This document shows positions 41,825 through 52,590 of a stretch of DNA of 64,000 bases, piece by piece. A program made the translations under genes and the position numbers. The DNA comes from Mesostigma viride (lineage: Eukaryota > Streptophyta > Mesostigmatophyceae > Mesostigmatales > Mesostigmataceae), in assembly GCA_009746045.1 (NCBI GenBank), contig RPFO01000104.1, positions 6,012,395 through 6,076,394 on the forward strand, given 5' to 3'. The notes under the pieces were generated by a model. It did not search any database. It saw only the letters and a list, made by a program, of their open reading frames with translations, and was not told the DNA's origin. Within the stretch, counting starts at the first letter, position 1. Each line of letters starts with the position of its first letter.

Positions 41825-42031
41825 CTGTGCCATTTCAGTGACGGCATGCGATACACAAACATGCAATCCACAACAGCAATCATAATGCAGAGTGCAAAAG
41901 CTTTGTTAGCGCAAGCAACTGCTCAAGAGCATCATTTGCAAATGGCATTAATGTCAGAAGGTGGCAAGAAACCAACATAACATAGTGGAGTCAAATCAAA
42001 GTATTATCAAGGCAAGAACAGAGAGGCTTAC

Positions 42032-43665
42032 CACGGTCCGTCCCTTGCTGGAAGATGTAGTATCGCTGCCCGGGGAAATAGGCCTGGATCTTCATGACAT
42101 TGGAGAATAATGTGGTGATGTGCACCATGGTGTCATGGTACAGGACAGAGGGCACAAGCTTGGTCGACACCAGCCTGTACAGGACAAATAGGAGGTGCGC
42201 TGACCGGCTGGCGAGCTCCAATTGCCTGCCAAGGTCCAGATTCAGCTGCCTGAGAGGCGCAATTAAGCCCTCAAACAAGGACCCTAGCAACCTGGCTGCT
42301 GTGAGCGCGTCCTGTGCTGTCACCGCAAGGTCATGTGCACCCAAGCGGAGACTGGCAACTGCTTCCAGCAGCTTGACGGCAGCTGGCACGTTTTGCTTGT
42401 CCACGGGCTCAAAGAGGGCTGCCAAAGTGCTCACACCGGCCTTCTCCAGCAAGTTGTAAAGGTCCTCCCGAGTGAGTGTCACATCTCGCACCTGAACCCC
42501 CTTCAAGCGGCTGATGACGCGCGTGCGGAAGCGCTTCAAAAGATGCTTCAAGTCCGCACAAAACGTGACACCCTGAACAGCTGAGCAAACCGTGTCTAGC
42601 AGCGGCATTCTGAGCAAGGGGGTGTAGAAGGGTGCAGCTGCTTGGATCTGGGCCTTTCCACAGAGAGCATTCAACGCTTGGCGACGCTGGGCTTGTCCAT
42701 CGGTGCCAATGTCCAGGACTAGCCCCAACTTTCCCTCAGCATGCAGATCATGCAACACCTTTTCAATGGTGCCGAAGATTGCTTGCTGCAGTTTAGCCGA
42801 GCTTTCCTTGCAAGACCCCATGATGAGAAAGGGCACAGCTGTGTAGCGATCTTGCCGGTAGGGACATAGGCAAAAAACCAGTGCTTCCACTGCGCATGCA
42901 GTTTCCCGCCCTCCAGCAGTGACAGCACATCCTCAATGTCCTCAACCGTGTCAAACTCCATCTTCAGTGGCTTCTCCGTCCTCGATTCCCACTTCTCCGC
43001 CAAAGCGCTCGGGCCGTGCTCACAGCAAAGGTTTGCAAAGAGGTTTGTGCGAGGATCATACTGCAGCCTTGGGTCAGCTGCTACCTCGTCGCAGCTAACT
43101 GCCCACGGGCAATCCTTCGCCGTCTGACCCAGAGGTGTATTAATGATGGCAAGCTCAATGTTTCTCCGAACCAAGCCTGGCAGGTCTGACATCCTGCCCG
43201 TCCATACCTCCAAAGTTGGTCGGTGCGCACCTAGTGCAGCTCTGGCAGGTAAATTCCCATCCTTGTTTAACGCTGCAAGCAACTTGCCGCCCCCAGTGGC
43301 TGCCACAAGGGCACCCAAATCGCGTGCTTTGTCATCGGAGGCAAAACCTTTGGCACGGTAGAGTCCCTTAATCGCTTGGCCCATCTGATGCACAATAAAC
43401 TGCACACTGCGCCCACGTCGTAGCGCAACGCTAACAAGCTGCCGGATCCTTGGAACGCTATTGTCGCGAATTGCGAGCATGAACTGCTGGTCCATGTCAA
43501 CCTGCTTTGACAAGACCGCAACCCGCCTGGACACATTGAGATGCGCAAGCTTCCACTCGTTCCTCTGTCTAAGCAGCTCCTCCAGTCTCTCCCGCAGTTG
43601 TCGAACTGAGAGAAACTTGTAGTTGACGCTATCCAAGGCGGGATCGTTGGCTGCCAGTCGACCCC
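42032..43665 (-). CDS. P-like transposase exon 2, catalytic core
   Basis: It starts at acceptor ..CATGCAG (GRLAANDPALDSVNYKF) and includes a helical coiled-coil-like stretch (LRERLEELLRQRNEWKLAH). Core motifs are WAVSCDEVAADPRLQYD (first acidic residue), LVLDIGTDGQAQRR (second) and FCADLKHLLKRFRTRVI, resembling the D..HLLK.iRN segment of P transposases. A one-base frame change near 42,845, between LCPF and LIMGSCKE, interrupts it, so this copy is probably inactive. It ends at donor GTAAGC. Confidence 0.65.
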
Positions 43666-43832
43666 TGCATGTGACATAGTCAATAAAAGTAAACACCATG
43701 GGGCAAAAAGTCAAAAGGAGTCTTTCCTCATTATGACTACAACATAACAGGAAGGATTATAATACATAGTTTAAAGTAATGGCATGTTCTATCTCATGAT
43801 ATTATCGCACCAAGCATCGGCCTAGTTCATAC

Positions 43833-44575
43833 CTGGCCTGAATGAGCTTCAGCGTGCCATTGTATTGCAACTCTGCGCAGCGATTGCAAGTGCCCCCTCC
43901 ACAATCTGCAAGGACGCCTTCACAAGATGATGAGAAGAACGCCCCCTTGAAGATAAACGAGCCATTTGGCTTCAGCTCCTGGAAAGCGATTGCCAAGAGA
44001 GGATCAGGTACATCCATCATGAAACCAGCACATGGCCGTGGTTGGGAAGCAGGTGCCACGTCGGGCCATGACTCGTGGGGACTGCTCACGTCAAGCTCAT
44101 CATCTCCCAGCAGGTGGTCCGGTGCTTCCTCTAGTGAAGACACAGACACACATGCATCTCCCGCAATGACACCGGATGAAGGGATGGGTACCGGATCCGC
44201 AGGTGCCTGGGGAGGATCAAGACTTCCAACACTGCACGCATTTGATGGACCCGGTGCACTACCCTCGTGCAATGCACCTGGAAAATGCGGGGGCGAAACG
44301 CCCTCTTGCCGTGGCTTCTTGGCAAATAGATTGGAGAAAGCAAAATGCAGCTGGGCAGGATGCTTCCTTTTGTCGGCATCGAATTGCTTCTGGGCCTTGG
44401 CATTCACACACTCTTTAGAATTCTGGTGCTTGGTGAACGCCGATTCAAGATGAGGAACGGAAATGGGAGACGATATGGATTTCAGGCAATGCGGGCATTG
44501 ACGTGAAAATGCTAGCTTTCTATCCGCCTCATCATCGTTTGGCCCATCTTTCCCTTTTCCCTTTTCCTTAGCCAT
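43833..44575 (-). CDS. P-like transposase exon 1, N-terminal zinc-binding region
   Basis: ATG-initiated and Lys-rich (AKEKGKGKDG), followed by CPHCLKSIS..HLESAFTKHQNSKEC, a possible CCHC/BED-like finger that does not match THAP spacing. A long Pro/Ser linker follows. It ends with CEGVLADCGGGTCNRCAEL. The donor GTATGA starts a 167 bp intron to exon 2, with the Arg codon split across the junction. Confidence 0.7.
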
Positions 44576-45785
44576 AACGAGTCAAGGACGCAACCCATCT
44601 CACAAGGTATGGACTATCGTACTGCCATGCCTTGTTCATATCTCAGACTATTTGAAGAAGCCTTTGGAGACAGACAACACCACCTGGGCCCCATGTTCAC
44701 CGTCTCGGGCAAGCTATATGCGGATGATTCCGGAAAATAGTGTTGCTTCTCCGATGGTTGCCAACCTGTCCGAGTTCGTGGAAGCCGGTTGTTCCCCGTC
44801 ACCGCGGCGGACCCAGCAATCTTAGGTCCTTCGTTGCTGTGGCTGCCTTGCAACAGGCTCCGTGATGCACGAGGAAGCATGTGGCTAGGTTGCTAACACG
44901 TGGCAGACTCTGGACGCTTGGCTGCCTGTGGCGGACTCGCCACCATGGGTTTACACAAGGCCTACAACGTAAGTAAAAGATAGCTGTGAAAGTTCTGACC
45001 TCGGATTTGGGTTCAGCTCGCCAAGTTCTATTGGTTTGTCCGTCAAACCATCTCCAAATTCCGACCATACAGAGAGTTAGCAGAAAATCCAGGTGTTTTG
45101 TTGTAAAAAACCCATATCGGCCCGGCACCCTACCTACCTACCCTTTAAGTTAACCGTTTTTGAGGCTCTGTAACTTCTTACCTAGAGACCCCCTGGGGTT
45201 GCGACCAGTGGCAAACATGCTTGTTTTCGCGAGATCTACTCGAATCCAGCGTCGTGTAAATTTTCTTGTTTTTGGACACCCCCCCTGGGCCGGCGGTCAG
45301 TGGGAATTTATGTGTACGGTCAGGCAACGGGTCGTAGGTTCTGGCTGTGGGCTATTTTGGGTTCTGGCCATTACCGTTCGTTCCGTGGGCAACCTTGGTT
45401 CCGTACCGTTTGTCCAGGCAAGCAGTGGGGAGGATCTCGGTTGCGGTGCGTTATGTTGTGGAGTGTCGTTTGGGAATTATCTTGGTGTATTTCGGTTGGT
45501 TTGTACTTGGGTACGTTCTCAGGCCCACGCCGTTGCTCAGCGTTGGGTGAAGCCACAGAGCTACTCGCAGTGATGACCTACAGCGGAGCATTGAGTCAAA
45601 GCTGTTTGGCGGCGTGAAAGGCCGACACGCAGGAGAAAGCTTTGAATCACGTTGCAGCAAATGCTGTCAATGGCCGACGTTGTCGACATGTCCGGGGCTG
45701 GGCGCTGAGCGAGTAATCTATTCTATTACGTCTTTTTATTATTCGGAAATACAATACACTTAACGAATTTTATCTTAACACTGTG

Positions 45786-47260
45786 TGCCCAACTGCCTGT
45801 TTACATTTGTAGTGTCTGGCCATCATGTTGTAAACGGAGGTATTAGGGTTGCGTCCCTAATCGCACCCGCCTGCCGTCTTTCTGGCGGATAATTAAATAG
45901 GCTTGGTAGGGCCCGCCGTGAGCTTTCCGGCACAACTTATAGCACTGAATATAGTGCAGTATAGCAAAAGTTATGTAGTGCCGAAGTTGTAATTCCGGCA
46001 CAATACTTTGCGTACCTTAGGTGCCGACGGTACTATCCTCGGCCGAATAATATTCCGTGTTGGATATTTCGTATGATTGAATCCAGTTCTAGATGCATTG
46101 TATGCCGTGTTAGTTGCTTGACATCTGGCGTTCTCCTATTAAATCGTCAATGGTATAATCGACAGCTGGCAACTTGTGCAGAATATTCTAGAATGTGCAC
46201 CGCTGCCCCAATGTGCCTTGATAAGGAAGTGACACACCTACGTTGCACTTACCTTGCAGTCCGAGCCCAGTGTGGCTATGGATGCTATGGTCCCCACCTG
46301 GGAACCGCACCATGGCTTTGGCGGTGAAACGGTGGCAGTCCGTAACCTAAATATGCAATGAATAAACTGTCTATCAATTGTCTCAATCAGTCTTGACGAC
46401 CAAGGAATTAAATGAAAAATTTCTGACATTGTCCAATCAAAATCATCGTCTTCGGAGCATTGTCTTACTTAGAGACGACAGTATCCTCGAATCCATCGTC
46501 GAGAATGTGGGGACCGAATCATTGCGACAACGATATAAAAAAAGTGTGAAAAAGTACGCAAAAGTACGAACACAAACGAGCAAGTGCGGCAAAATGCGTC
46601 GAACTGAGGATTAATCTACACGGGCGGCCGGCAGGCAGCCCTGTATACTCAGCCAGTACGGCGCCGCGCCGCGCTGACCCCGCCGTTCTACTTCCCATGA
46701 ATGGTTGGAAAGCCAGCCCGCCACACGTGGCCGTGCCAAGCCCAATTTTAATTGGCTTAAAGCCACACATTAATTGGCCGAGTCAACGGATGTTTTTGTG
46801 GTTCAAAATGCCACAAGTGGCCTAGCGCCACTAGCAACAAAAACCTTAATCGAATCACTGGAACCATGTGCTTCTGTCTCTCCAGTTAGCCAGGGAGCAG
46901 CTGAATGTGAAAAACTGGCTTGGGTCTCTCATGCAGGGGGATTTCTATCATCAGTCTTCCACTCAGATCCAGAACCTTATCCTCATCTTCCAGCGTAGGT
47001 ATCCCAGGTGGCAGGATACACAGGCTATATAGGGCATTCTGGGAGAGTTTCCTGAGGGAACTCACTGACCTTCTCTCCACCCCCGCCTCTAGCTGTGGAT
47101 GTGTATGGGTTTTTTGCTCGCTACGAGTTTGATTTCGCCACGAGCCACGAGCGGACATGGCTGACGGCGGAGCTCAGAACTTTTGCGTCTGAGCCCCAAA
47201 TTCAGTCAGGCTACTTGCATCAGATGCGGCTTTTCAAGACGCATCTGCTAGTATAATTGG
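45786..47260. other. Non-coding DNA with one foldback arm
   Basis: No gene is supported. 45,957-46,427 is a single arm, with part of the loop, of the foldback seen at 21,513-22,463, ending TTCTGACA. The rest is unassigned. 45,786-45,950 may continue an older LTR interrupted by Copia-2. Confidence 0.6.
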
Positions 47261-47306
47261 TTACGGCTGTAACGCAGTATTTTGCAAATGCCACCAAAAC
47301 GCAGCC

Positions 47307-48740
47307 TTGACAAACATTTTGAGCTGTCGTCGGCATTCCCGTCGACAGCAGCACGTGCGACATCAACTCGATCCTGCGGACGCCAACCTTTTCGCGCTGA
47401 TCGAAGCTCTCCCCCCCGGTCTGCCTCCCTCGACGCAGTGCTCTACGCCAAACTCGTCGCCCATTCCCAAGAAAACCCGAACTTCCCATACCAAATGTGA
47501 CGTCCGCCGCTTCGGCGCCGGCCAGCGGGATTTTTGCATCTTGGAAATCTTTACGCTCACGAAGGAACAATGTGACGATGTTATCAAGTTCTTGGCCCGC
47601 CATGACGAACTTTTCCTGCCCACCCCTGGCGACAAGGTCACCAAGCCCGCCTGGGAATGGCTGCTTCAAGAACCGGAGGCGTACTTGAAGGCAGTCATCA
47701 TGTGCAGCTACCTGCGCTGCGACGCCCAGGACATCACCCAGATTGGCTATGCTGGCCTCAGGAGCCTCCTGCATGAGCGCAGACGGGCAGCCACAGCAGC
47801 TGCAGCATCCCTGCAGAGCAGCACCTCCCCCAGCACGGACTCCATCCGAGCTGCAGTGGCGGAGCAGCTGGCGCCGATGGCTGAGCAGCTCGCCGCCCTG
47901 AACGCGCCTGATGGCCCACTCAACACTCTCTCGGCCAAGGTCAACAACATTGAAGCCAGAGTCGCCCTTAAGCTCCAGCCTCAGTTTACTGCTACGCAAG
48001 AGCACATTGCCACCAAAGTTTCCGAGGCCACAGCCACTGTGACCACCCGCCTTAACCAGGTGGAAGGCCGAGTCGGCCAAGGCACCGTGAAACTTGAGGC
48101 AGTTGCTGCCAAGGTAGACGCCCTGGCCACGCAGGTCCCCGAGATCGCCGAGCGAACGGCCACCATCGCCGCCCAACCTGCTGGTAGGGCTAGCGATGAC
48201 CCCTCGACTCGCGCCTCCTGGGCGGACCTGCTCAAGAGCCAGGCATCCTCTACCACGACCGCCATCACCACCAAGCTCCAGGAGCTGGAAGACACGCGCC
48301 GCGAGGCCGCTGACCGCGACCGTCGCCGCTGCCGGGTCATCCTCAGGCGCTTCGACATGCCGCCGGAGGGGACCCCAGACTCTCTTCTCGACGAGCTGAA
48401 GAAACAGCTCTTGGCGTGCATGCAGCTGCCAGGTGCGATACTGCAGGGCGCCTACCGCCTGCCCCATCCACGGGCCAAGGCTGGGCCCCTTCCAGTGGTC
48501 CTCACCTTCAGCGACATCACAGCCCGAGTTCGGTTCCTCTCTCGCCGCAAGAAGCTGGTGGACACCTCCTGGTCGCTTGACGACGACCTGACGCCAGCCC
48601 AGCAGCAGCAACGCCGCGATCAGTGGCCCGACTACATCCGCCACAAGACCAACCCCGAGAAGCCCCAAGTGTACTGGCGGGGCGGGGACCTCTATGTCAA
48701 CAAGAAACTGTGGAAGCCCCCCCGGGCTTCCCCGGGATAG
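47307..48740 (+). CDS. Orphan LINE (L1-like) ORF1 protein
   Basis: An open frame of 477 codons. An upstream ATG frame (PPKRSLDKHFELSS, from 47,288) may be joined by a frameshift, so the start is uncertain. Order: basic N-terminus; a domain with LTKEQCDDVIKFLARHDEL; a long heptad-rich coiled coil (LNAPDGPLNTLSAKVNNIEARV through LNQVEGRVGQ); then an RRM-like region (RRRCRVILRRFDMPPEG, LQGAYRLPHPRAKAGPLPV, VRFLSRRKKL, LDDDLTPAQQQQRRDQW). This matches the L1 ORF1p layout (coiled coil, RRM, C-terminal domain), an RNA-binding chaperone. No endonuclease or RT ORF2 follows before the MITEs, so the element is truncated or rearranged. Confidence 0.7.
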   Translation: MTNILSCRRHSRRQQHVRHQLDPADANLFALIEALPPGLPPSTQCSTPNSSPIPKKTRTSHTKCDVRRFGAGQRDFCILEIFTLTKEQCDDVIKFLARHDELFLPTPGDKVTKPAWEWLLQEPEAYLKAVIMCSYLRCDAQDITQIGYAGLRSLLHERRRAATAAAASLQSSTSPSTDSIRAAVAEQLAPMAEQLAALNAPDGPLNTLSAKVNNIEARVALKLQPQFTATQEHIATKVSEATATVTTRLNQVEGRVGQGTVKLEAVAAKVDALATQVPEIAERTATIAAQPAGRASDDPSTRASWADLLKSQASSTTTAITTKLQELEDTRREAADRDRRRCRVILRRFDMPPEGTPDSLLDELKKQLLACMQLPGAILQGAYRLPHPRAKAGPLPVVLTFSDITARVRFLSRRKKLVDTSWSLDDDLTPAQQQQRRDQWPDYIRHKTNPEKPQVYWRGGDLYVNKKLWKPPRASPG

Positions 48741-48997
48741 AGCACTCCAGCTAGTTGTCTAGATGGGGGCAATCGATTATGGGATAGCTTATAGGCATTA
48801 CAGCACTTGAAACGATATTAGCGCACAGCATTATAGTACCTTCAATTAGCTCTGGCACCTTGTGGCCATCAGCTTGCGCCTTAATTAGCCGACGTCTTGA
48901 GCCCATGCACCTCACATTTGTAGCATAAGCTATGCGTCAGCCTACCTATGGTATTGCACTGGTTGTATTGCACCCACAGTGTTGCGCCCCGGCACCA

Positions 48998-49211
48998 TAG
49001 TTATTATAAATAGTGACGGAACCTTTTTGCCACTTGGCAATTAGGTCCGTCACTATTTATCCGGCGAAAACCACTCGCCGGCATCTATTCCGCGTTAAGT
49101 TCACGTGAACGTGGCGCGGAATTGATTCCGGCGAGTGGTTTTCGCCGGATAAATAGTGACGGACCTAATTGCCAAGTGGCAAAAAGGTTCCGTCACTATT
49201 TATAATAACTA
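48998..49211. mobile_element. Palindromic MITE, copy 1
   Basis: A 214 bp near-perfect palindrome with ends TAGTTATTATAAATAGTGAC and centre TTCACGTGAA. Flanking TA is compatible with a TA target duplication. Confidence 0.9.
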
Positions 49212-49362
49212 AAACGTCGTAGTGTGGGGGCCGATATCTATCGTACCGCTGATGCCTACTGCAGTACCGAATCTCGCCTTAACGATATTCCAACCGGGCT
49301 TTTTTTCCCTTCTGGCACTTTCGTTTGGCCTTCTGGTATCAACTCCGGTATTTGGAAATACC

Positions 49363-49405
49363 CGTGTCACCACACTGGGATTCGAACCCCCGACTTACGA
49401 GGTCT
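49363..49405 (-). other. tRNA-like 3' half next to a palindromic MITE
   Basis: The minus strand reads CTAAGACCTCG, a variable region, then the T-arm-like GGGGGTTCGAATCCC and a 3' strand. No 5' half is found on the other side of the MITE at 49,406-49,619. It is a tRNA-derived fragment and not a functional gene. Confidence 0.45.
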
Positions 49406-49619
49406 TAGTTATTATAAATAGTGACGGAACCTTTTTGCCACTTGGCAATTAGGTCCGTCACTATTTATCCGGCGAAAACCACTCGCCGGCATCAATTCCG
49501 CGCCACGTTCACGTGAACTTAACGCGGAATAGATGCCGGCGAGTGGTTTTCGCCGGATAAATAGTGACGGACCTAATTGCCAAGTGGCAAAAAGGTTCCG
49601 TCACTATTTATAATAACTA
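49406..49619. mobile_element. Palindromic MITE, copy 2
   Basis: The same 214 bp family as 48,998-49,211. Its asymmetric central 50 bp is the reverse complement of the first copy's centre, so the two copies are inverted relative to each other. Confidence 0.9.
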
Positions 49620-49660
49620 CCATGCCGTGGAGAGAGCGCTCTGTGGCCTGCCCACCTGCG

Positions 49661-50231
49661 TGTTACGTCTTGGATATCTACCTCCACCTCTACCTCTAAT
49701 GGGCCTGATACTACCTAAACTGGTCAGGCCTCCTCTACTCAAACCTCTGGCGAAAGACGAACGTGACGGAGCTGATCTCAATGCATTAACATATGTGTTA
49801 CTATAATACGCCATACAACCATTTACCAAAACCCGTTTACTCCAGGAATAGAGGAAGGAAACACAACTACACTGCCGTGACCCAAGCCTAAATGTGTTAA
49901 TTCATTTAACACACGCCGAGTGCACACACGAGGGGTAGAACGTGCATAAATGGTCACCAACGGTCCAACACGCTCGGGCCGACATGGCCCTCGCCTACAG
50001 ATGCACGCTGGTCCACTACATCTACAGATGCACGCTGGTCCACTACATTACCAAAGGATCAGGACCACTAGTAAAGTACGCGGCGCGGCGCCCCAAAGGC
50101 ACCCAATGTACCACGGTACTGTTACGAGGACAATAGTGTCCCGGTAGGAGCTACACGTAAACCTAGGGACAACCGAGGCAAAAGACCTAATTTACGTCCG
50201 TAACTACAACGAATTGTTACGCGACGTAACA
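49661..50231 (-). repeat. Gypsy 3' LTR
   Basis: A 571 bp copy. It differs from the 5' LTR by missing 4 bp (near CTGGTCAGG) and 3 bp (near ATAGTGTCC), plus rare substitutions such as GGCGCGGCG versus GGCGCGGTG. Both copies contain a 27 bp tandem duplication (CTACAGATGCACGCTGGTCC). Confidence 0.93.
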
Positions 50232-50599
50232 CCTCCCCCCCACAAAGGTAGGGAGCCCTCTCCCTACGCACAGGGAGGAAAACAAGGGGTAGGAAACCTA
50301 ATGCACCCAGCACACACCAACACAATCGGCAGACCATCCAAGATACAAGGCACCAACGTATTAACTCGGTCTCCACCACCACGCCGGGAGGTGTAGGGTT
50401 AGCCAGCACCAAGCCTGGTGGTAGGTTCCCCTAACTGCCTGGAACAAAGTCCTTGCCGGGGGGACGGCACTGGGCAGGACACACAGAGTAAACAAATCAG
50501 TACCAAGGACCAAGAACGACCAGTCAACTGGCCAGAACGTGAGGGCGACTCTATATACCGGAGGGACAACACCCTCAGGTCGGGCCTAAGGCCCTCTAT

Positions 50600-52590
50600 C
50601 TAATGGCCATCCGTCTGGTAGGTACCACGGGAGGCCAGCAGGACATCCAGGTACGCCTGGTAGTGAGACACATCCTCAGCATTGTCGTGCCTATCTACAG
50701 TGAGGAAAACATCGGCCCACACGCCGTCAGGAAAAAGACCCAGGAAGGCCCAGTAATACCTATGCTGCGTAAGAACGACCTGGCCCCGGGCCCAGTCCAG
50801 GAAACCACAGGCAAAGAGGCGTAGGAAAGGCTCTACCGCGATCAGGCAGAGAGCCCGCAGGAGCAGGCGATGGTACCGGATCCGAGGGCGCATACCCGTC
50901 GGGAAAAACAGATCTACCAGGGGCTCCACGTTGGACGGCCACAACCGGATATGCCGAATCTCGCGGGAGCGCCACCGGCGGGCACACTGTCGCGACCCGA
51001 ACGTCTCGAGGTAGTCGCTAGCCCGGGGAGGAGGATGACCCCGAGAGTCCAAACCCTGGCCCGGGATGGGCGCTGGACGACGGGCATCCCACTCTAGGAT
51101 GGGCTGAAGGACCGTGCTGTACGTGGCACCCGGCACCGCAGGAAACTCTACCGTAAGGGCATCTGAGGCCATAATGCCCAGAGGCGGAGGGTAAGCCCAC
51201 TGGAACCCGCCGTAGGTGTCCAAGTCATTGTGGCGCCTAGCCCAGCGATACAGGACGCGCCGAACCAGGATCTCACCCTGGAACACCGGATCAGCTAAAA
51301 TAACCATGTCGAAAGGAGGCCGATCAGTCTCAACTGGTAGGCCACGGTCCCGCGGCGCCCGACACACCTGGGAGAACCCGTAGGACATGGGCGAAATGGC
51401 AAGCTCGGCGGAGGCGCGCGGCAGGTCACACTGGCGGCAAGCGAGCGCAGACATACCATACCCAAAGACAGGCGTGTCGCGCGACTCCGGAGTCGCATGC
51501 ACCACAGAAGGGGCCCGATCCCGATCGCCCTCTGACAACTCCCGAAGGGAATCGGCAGCGCGGGTGGCGCGCGGGTCAGAGCCACTGGACCGAACAACCG
51601 CAGCCAAAGACCGCGGGGCCGAAGGGACAGGGGCCGACGAAGGGGTAGGAACCGGCACAGGCGCAGACGGCGCCGGTACAACAGGGGGCCGCGTCGGACC
51701 CGATGCCGCAGGGGGTCGCGACGGACCCGCCTCCGCAACTGGCGCGCCGGTCTCTGGGGGCGGAGCACCACCAGGCCACATGTTGAAAATAGGGCCCGTG
51801 GGGACAGGCAATCCGGCATACGACTGGTTACCGTCCAAGCTCCAGTCAGGCACCGGGATCCTCTGCGGAGGACCGCCCTCCCAAAGCCTGGGAAGACCGC
51901 CCGGGTCGCTGAAGAAACCCCGCGAGGGCGGCGCTGACGTGGTGGGCGGCTCGGACGCGGCGGCGACGGGCGCGGCCGCTGGGACGGTGGACTCGCGCCG
52001 AGGCGCAGGTACGTCAGTAGCAGGCGCAGAGGTAGCCGAAGGCGTAGGAGCCGCAGCAACAGAGGGAGCCGCAGCCGCCGAGGGCTCGCGCGGCACAGAC
52101 GGACCCGTAGACGCCGAGGCGACCGAAGGGGAAGGGGGCACAGCTGCGGCAGACACCCCACCTGGCGTGGCTGGAGCGTGCGCCTGGGCCGCCATGAAGG
52201 CCCCGAAGGCCGCCGTCAGGGACTGGATCTGCGCCTGCATCGCAGAAACTGTCGCCGAAAGAGGATCAGGCTCACGACCAGAGCCCAAAGGGGTAGGCTC
52301 CACCGATGCGCACAGGACCGACCTCGGTGAAGACGGGACAGGGGAAGGCGCCGACACTGAAGAGGAGGACGCCGCAGGGGAGGCCGAATACTCAGGAGAA
52401 TACTGTGCCTCTACCGGCGCGTCCGTAGGAGTAGGGTCGCCCAATCCTACGCCCGCTGTCTGGTCTGCTATCTCCATGAACTCTACTGCCCGTAGAAGGT
52501 CGCAGGGGTTCTCATCTATTTCCGCATCACCCTCGGCCGGAAGCCAGGGGAAACATCCCGTAGGCAGGAGCGGCCCACAGGGGTAGAAAG
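50600..52590 (-). CDS. Large extra ORF downstream of gypsy pol
   Basis: The frame is open from about 52,590 (first ATG at 52,477) to 50,600, about 625 codons from the ATG. The N-terminal half is Pro/Ala/Ser-rich low complexity with a helical patch (SATVSAMQAQIQSLTAAFGAF). The C-terminal 300 residues are compositionally normal and contain RRVLYRWARRHNDLDTYGG, ASDYLETFGSRQCARRWR and RIRYHRLLLRALCLIAVEPF. I do not recognise the family. It occupies the env position, but no signal peptide or obvious membrane segment is seen. A second gag-like protein is another possibility. The opposite-strand frame is a shadow. Confidence 0.6.

Larger units (their letters stand above)
38261..45287 (-). mobile_element. 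P-like DNA transposon, 7,027 bp
   Basis: The ends are the inverted repeat CAGGGGGGGTGTCCAAAA, extended imperfectly inward. The perfect 7 bp duplication GGCCGGC flanks it (38,254-38,260 and 45,288-45,294), and the uninterrupted target occurs in the 5' LTR at about 23,490. A four-exon minus-strand transposase gene fills 39,667-44,575. 38,300-39,660 and 44,580-45,260 are non-coding subterminal DNA. Assignment to the P superfamily rests on transposase motifs. A KDZ-type element is the alternative. Confidence 0.85.
23381..45780 (+). mobile_element. Ty1/copia retrotransposon Copia-2 carrying three nested elements
   Basis: A 600 bp LTR (TGTTATATTG...TTTTAACA) begins at 23,381, and its partner ends at 45,780. 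Both outer flanks carry CTGTG (23,376-23,380 and 45,781-45,785). The interior holds gag (29,519-30,752), pol (30,789-34,715) and a polypurine tract just before 38,146. A PAT-like element sits in the 5' LTR, a truncated one lies between pol and the polypurine tract, and a P-like transposon sits in the 3' LTR. The deduced unnested length is about 7 kb. The pol frame is intact. Confidence 0.93.
38146..45780 (+). repeat. Copia-2 3' LTR, interrupted
   Basis: LTR sequence is 38,146-38,260 and 45,288-45,780 (including one target duplication), split by the P-like transposon. The right part contains the uninterrupted target of the complete PAT-like element near 45,380. Confidence 0.92.

Noticed and set aside
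38253-45295. 8 bp target duplication for the P-like element
   Set aside because: GGGCCGGC is not repeated after the right end once the CAGGGG end is fixed; only the 7 bp GGCCGGC is duplicated.
47220-48668. 482-codon minus-strand open frame
   Set aside because: Antisense shadow of LINE ORF1. The plus strand has a coherent coiled coil and RRM-like region.
51387-52586. 399-codon plus-strand open frame
   Set aside because: Lies entirely opposite the large minus-strand ORF of the gypsy element. The Gly/Ala-rich composition is the complement of Pro/Ala codons.
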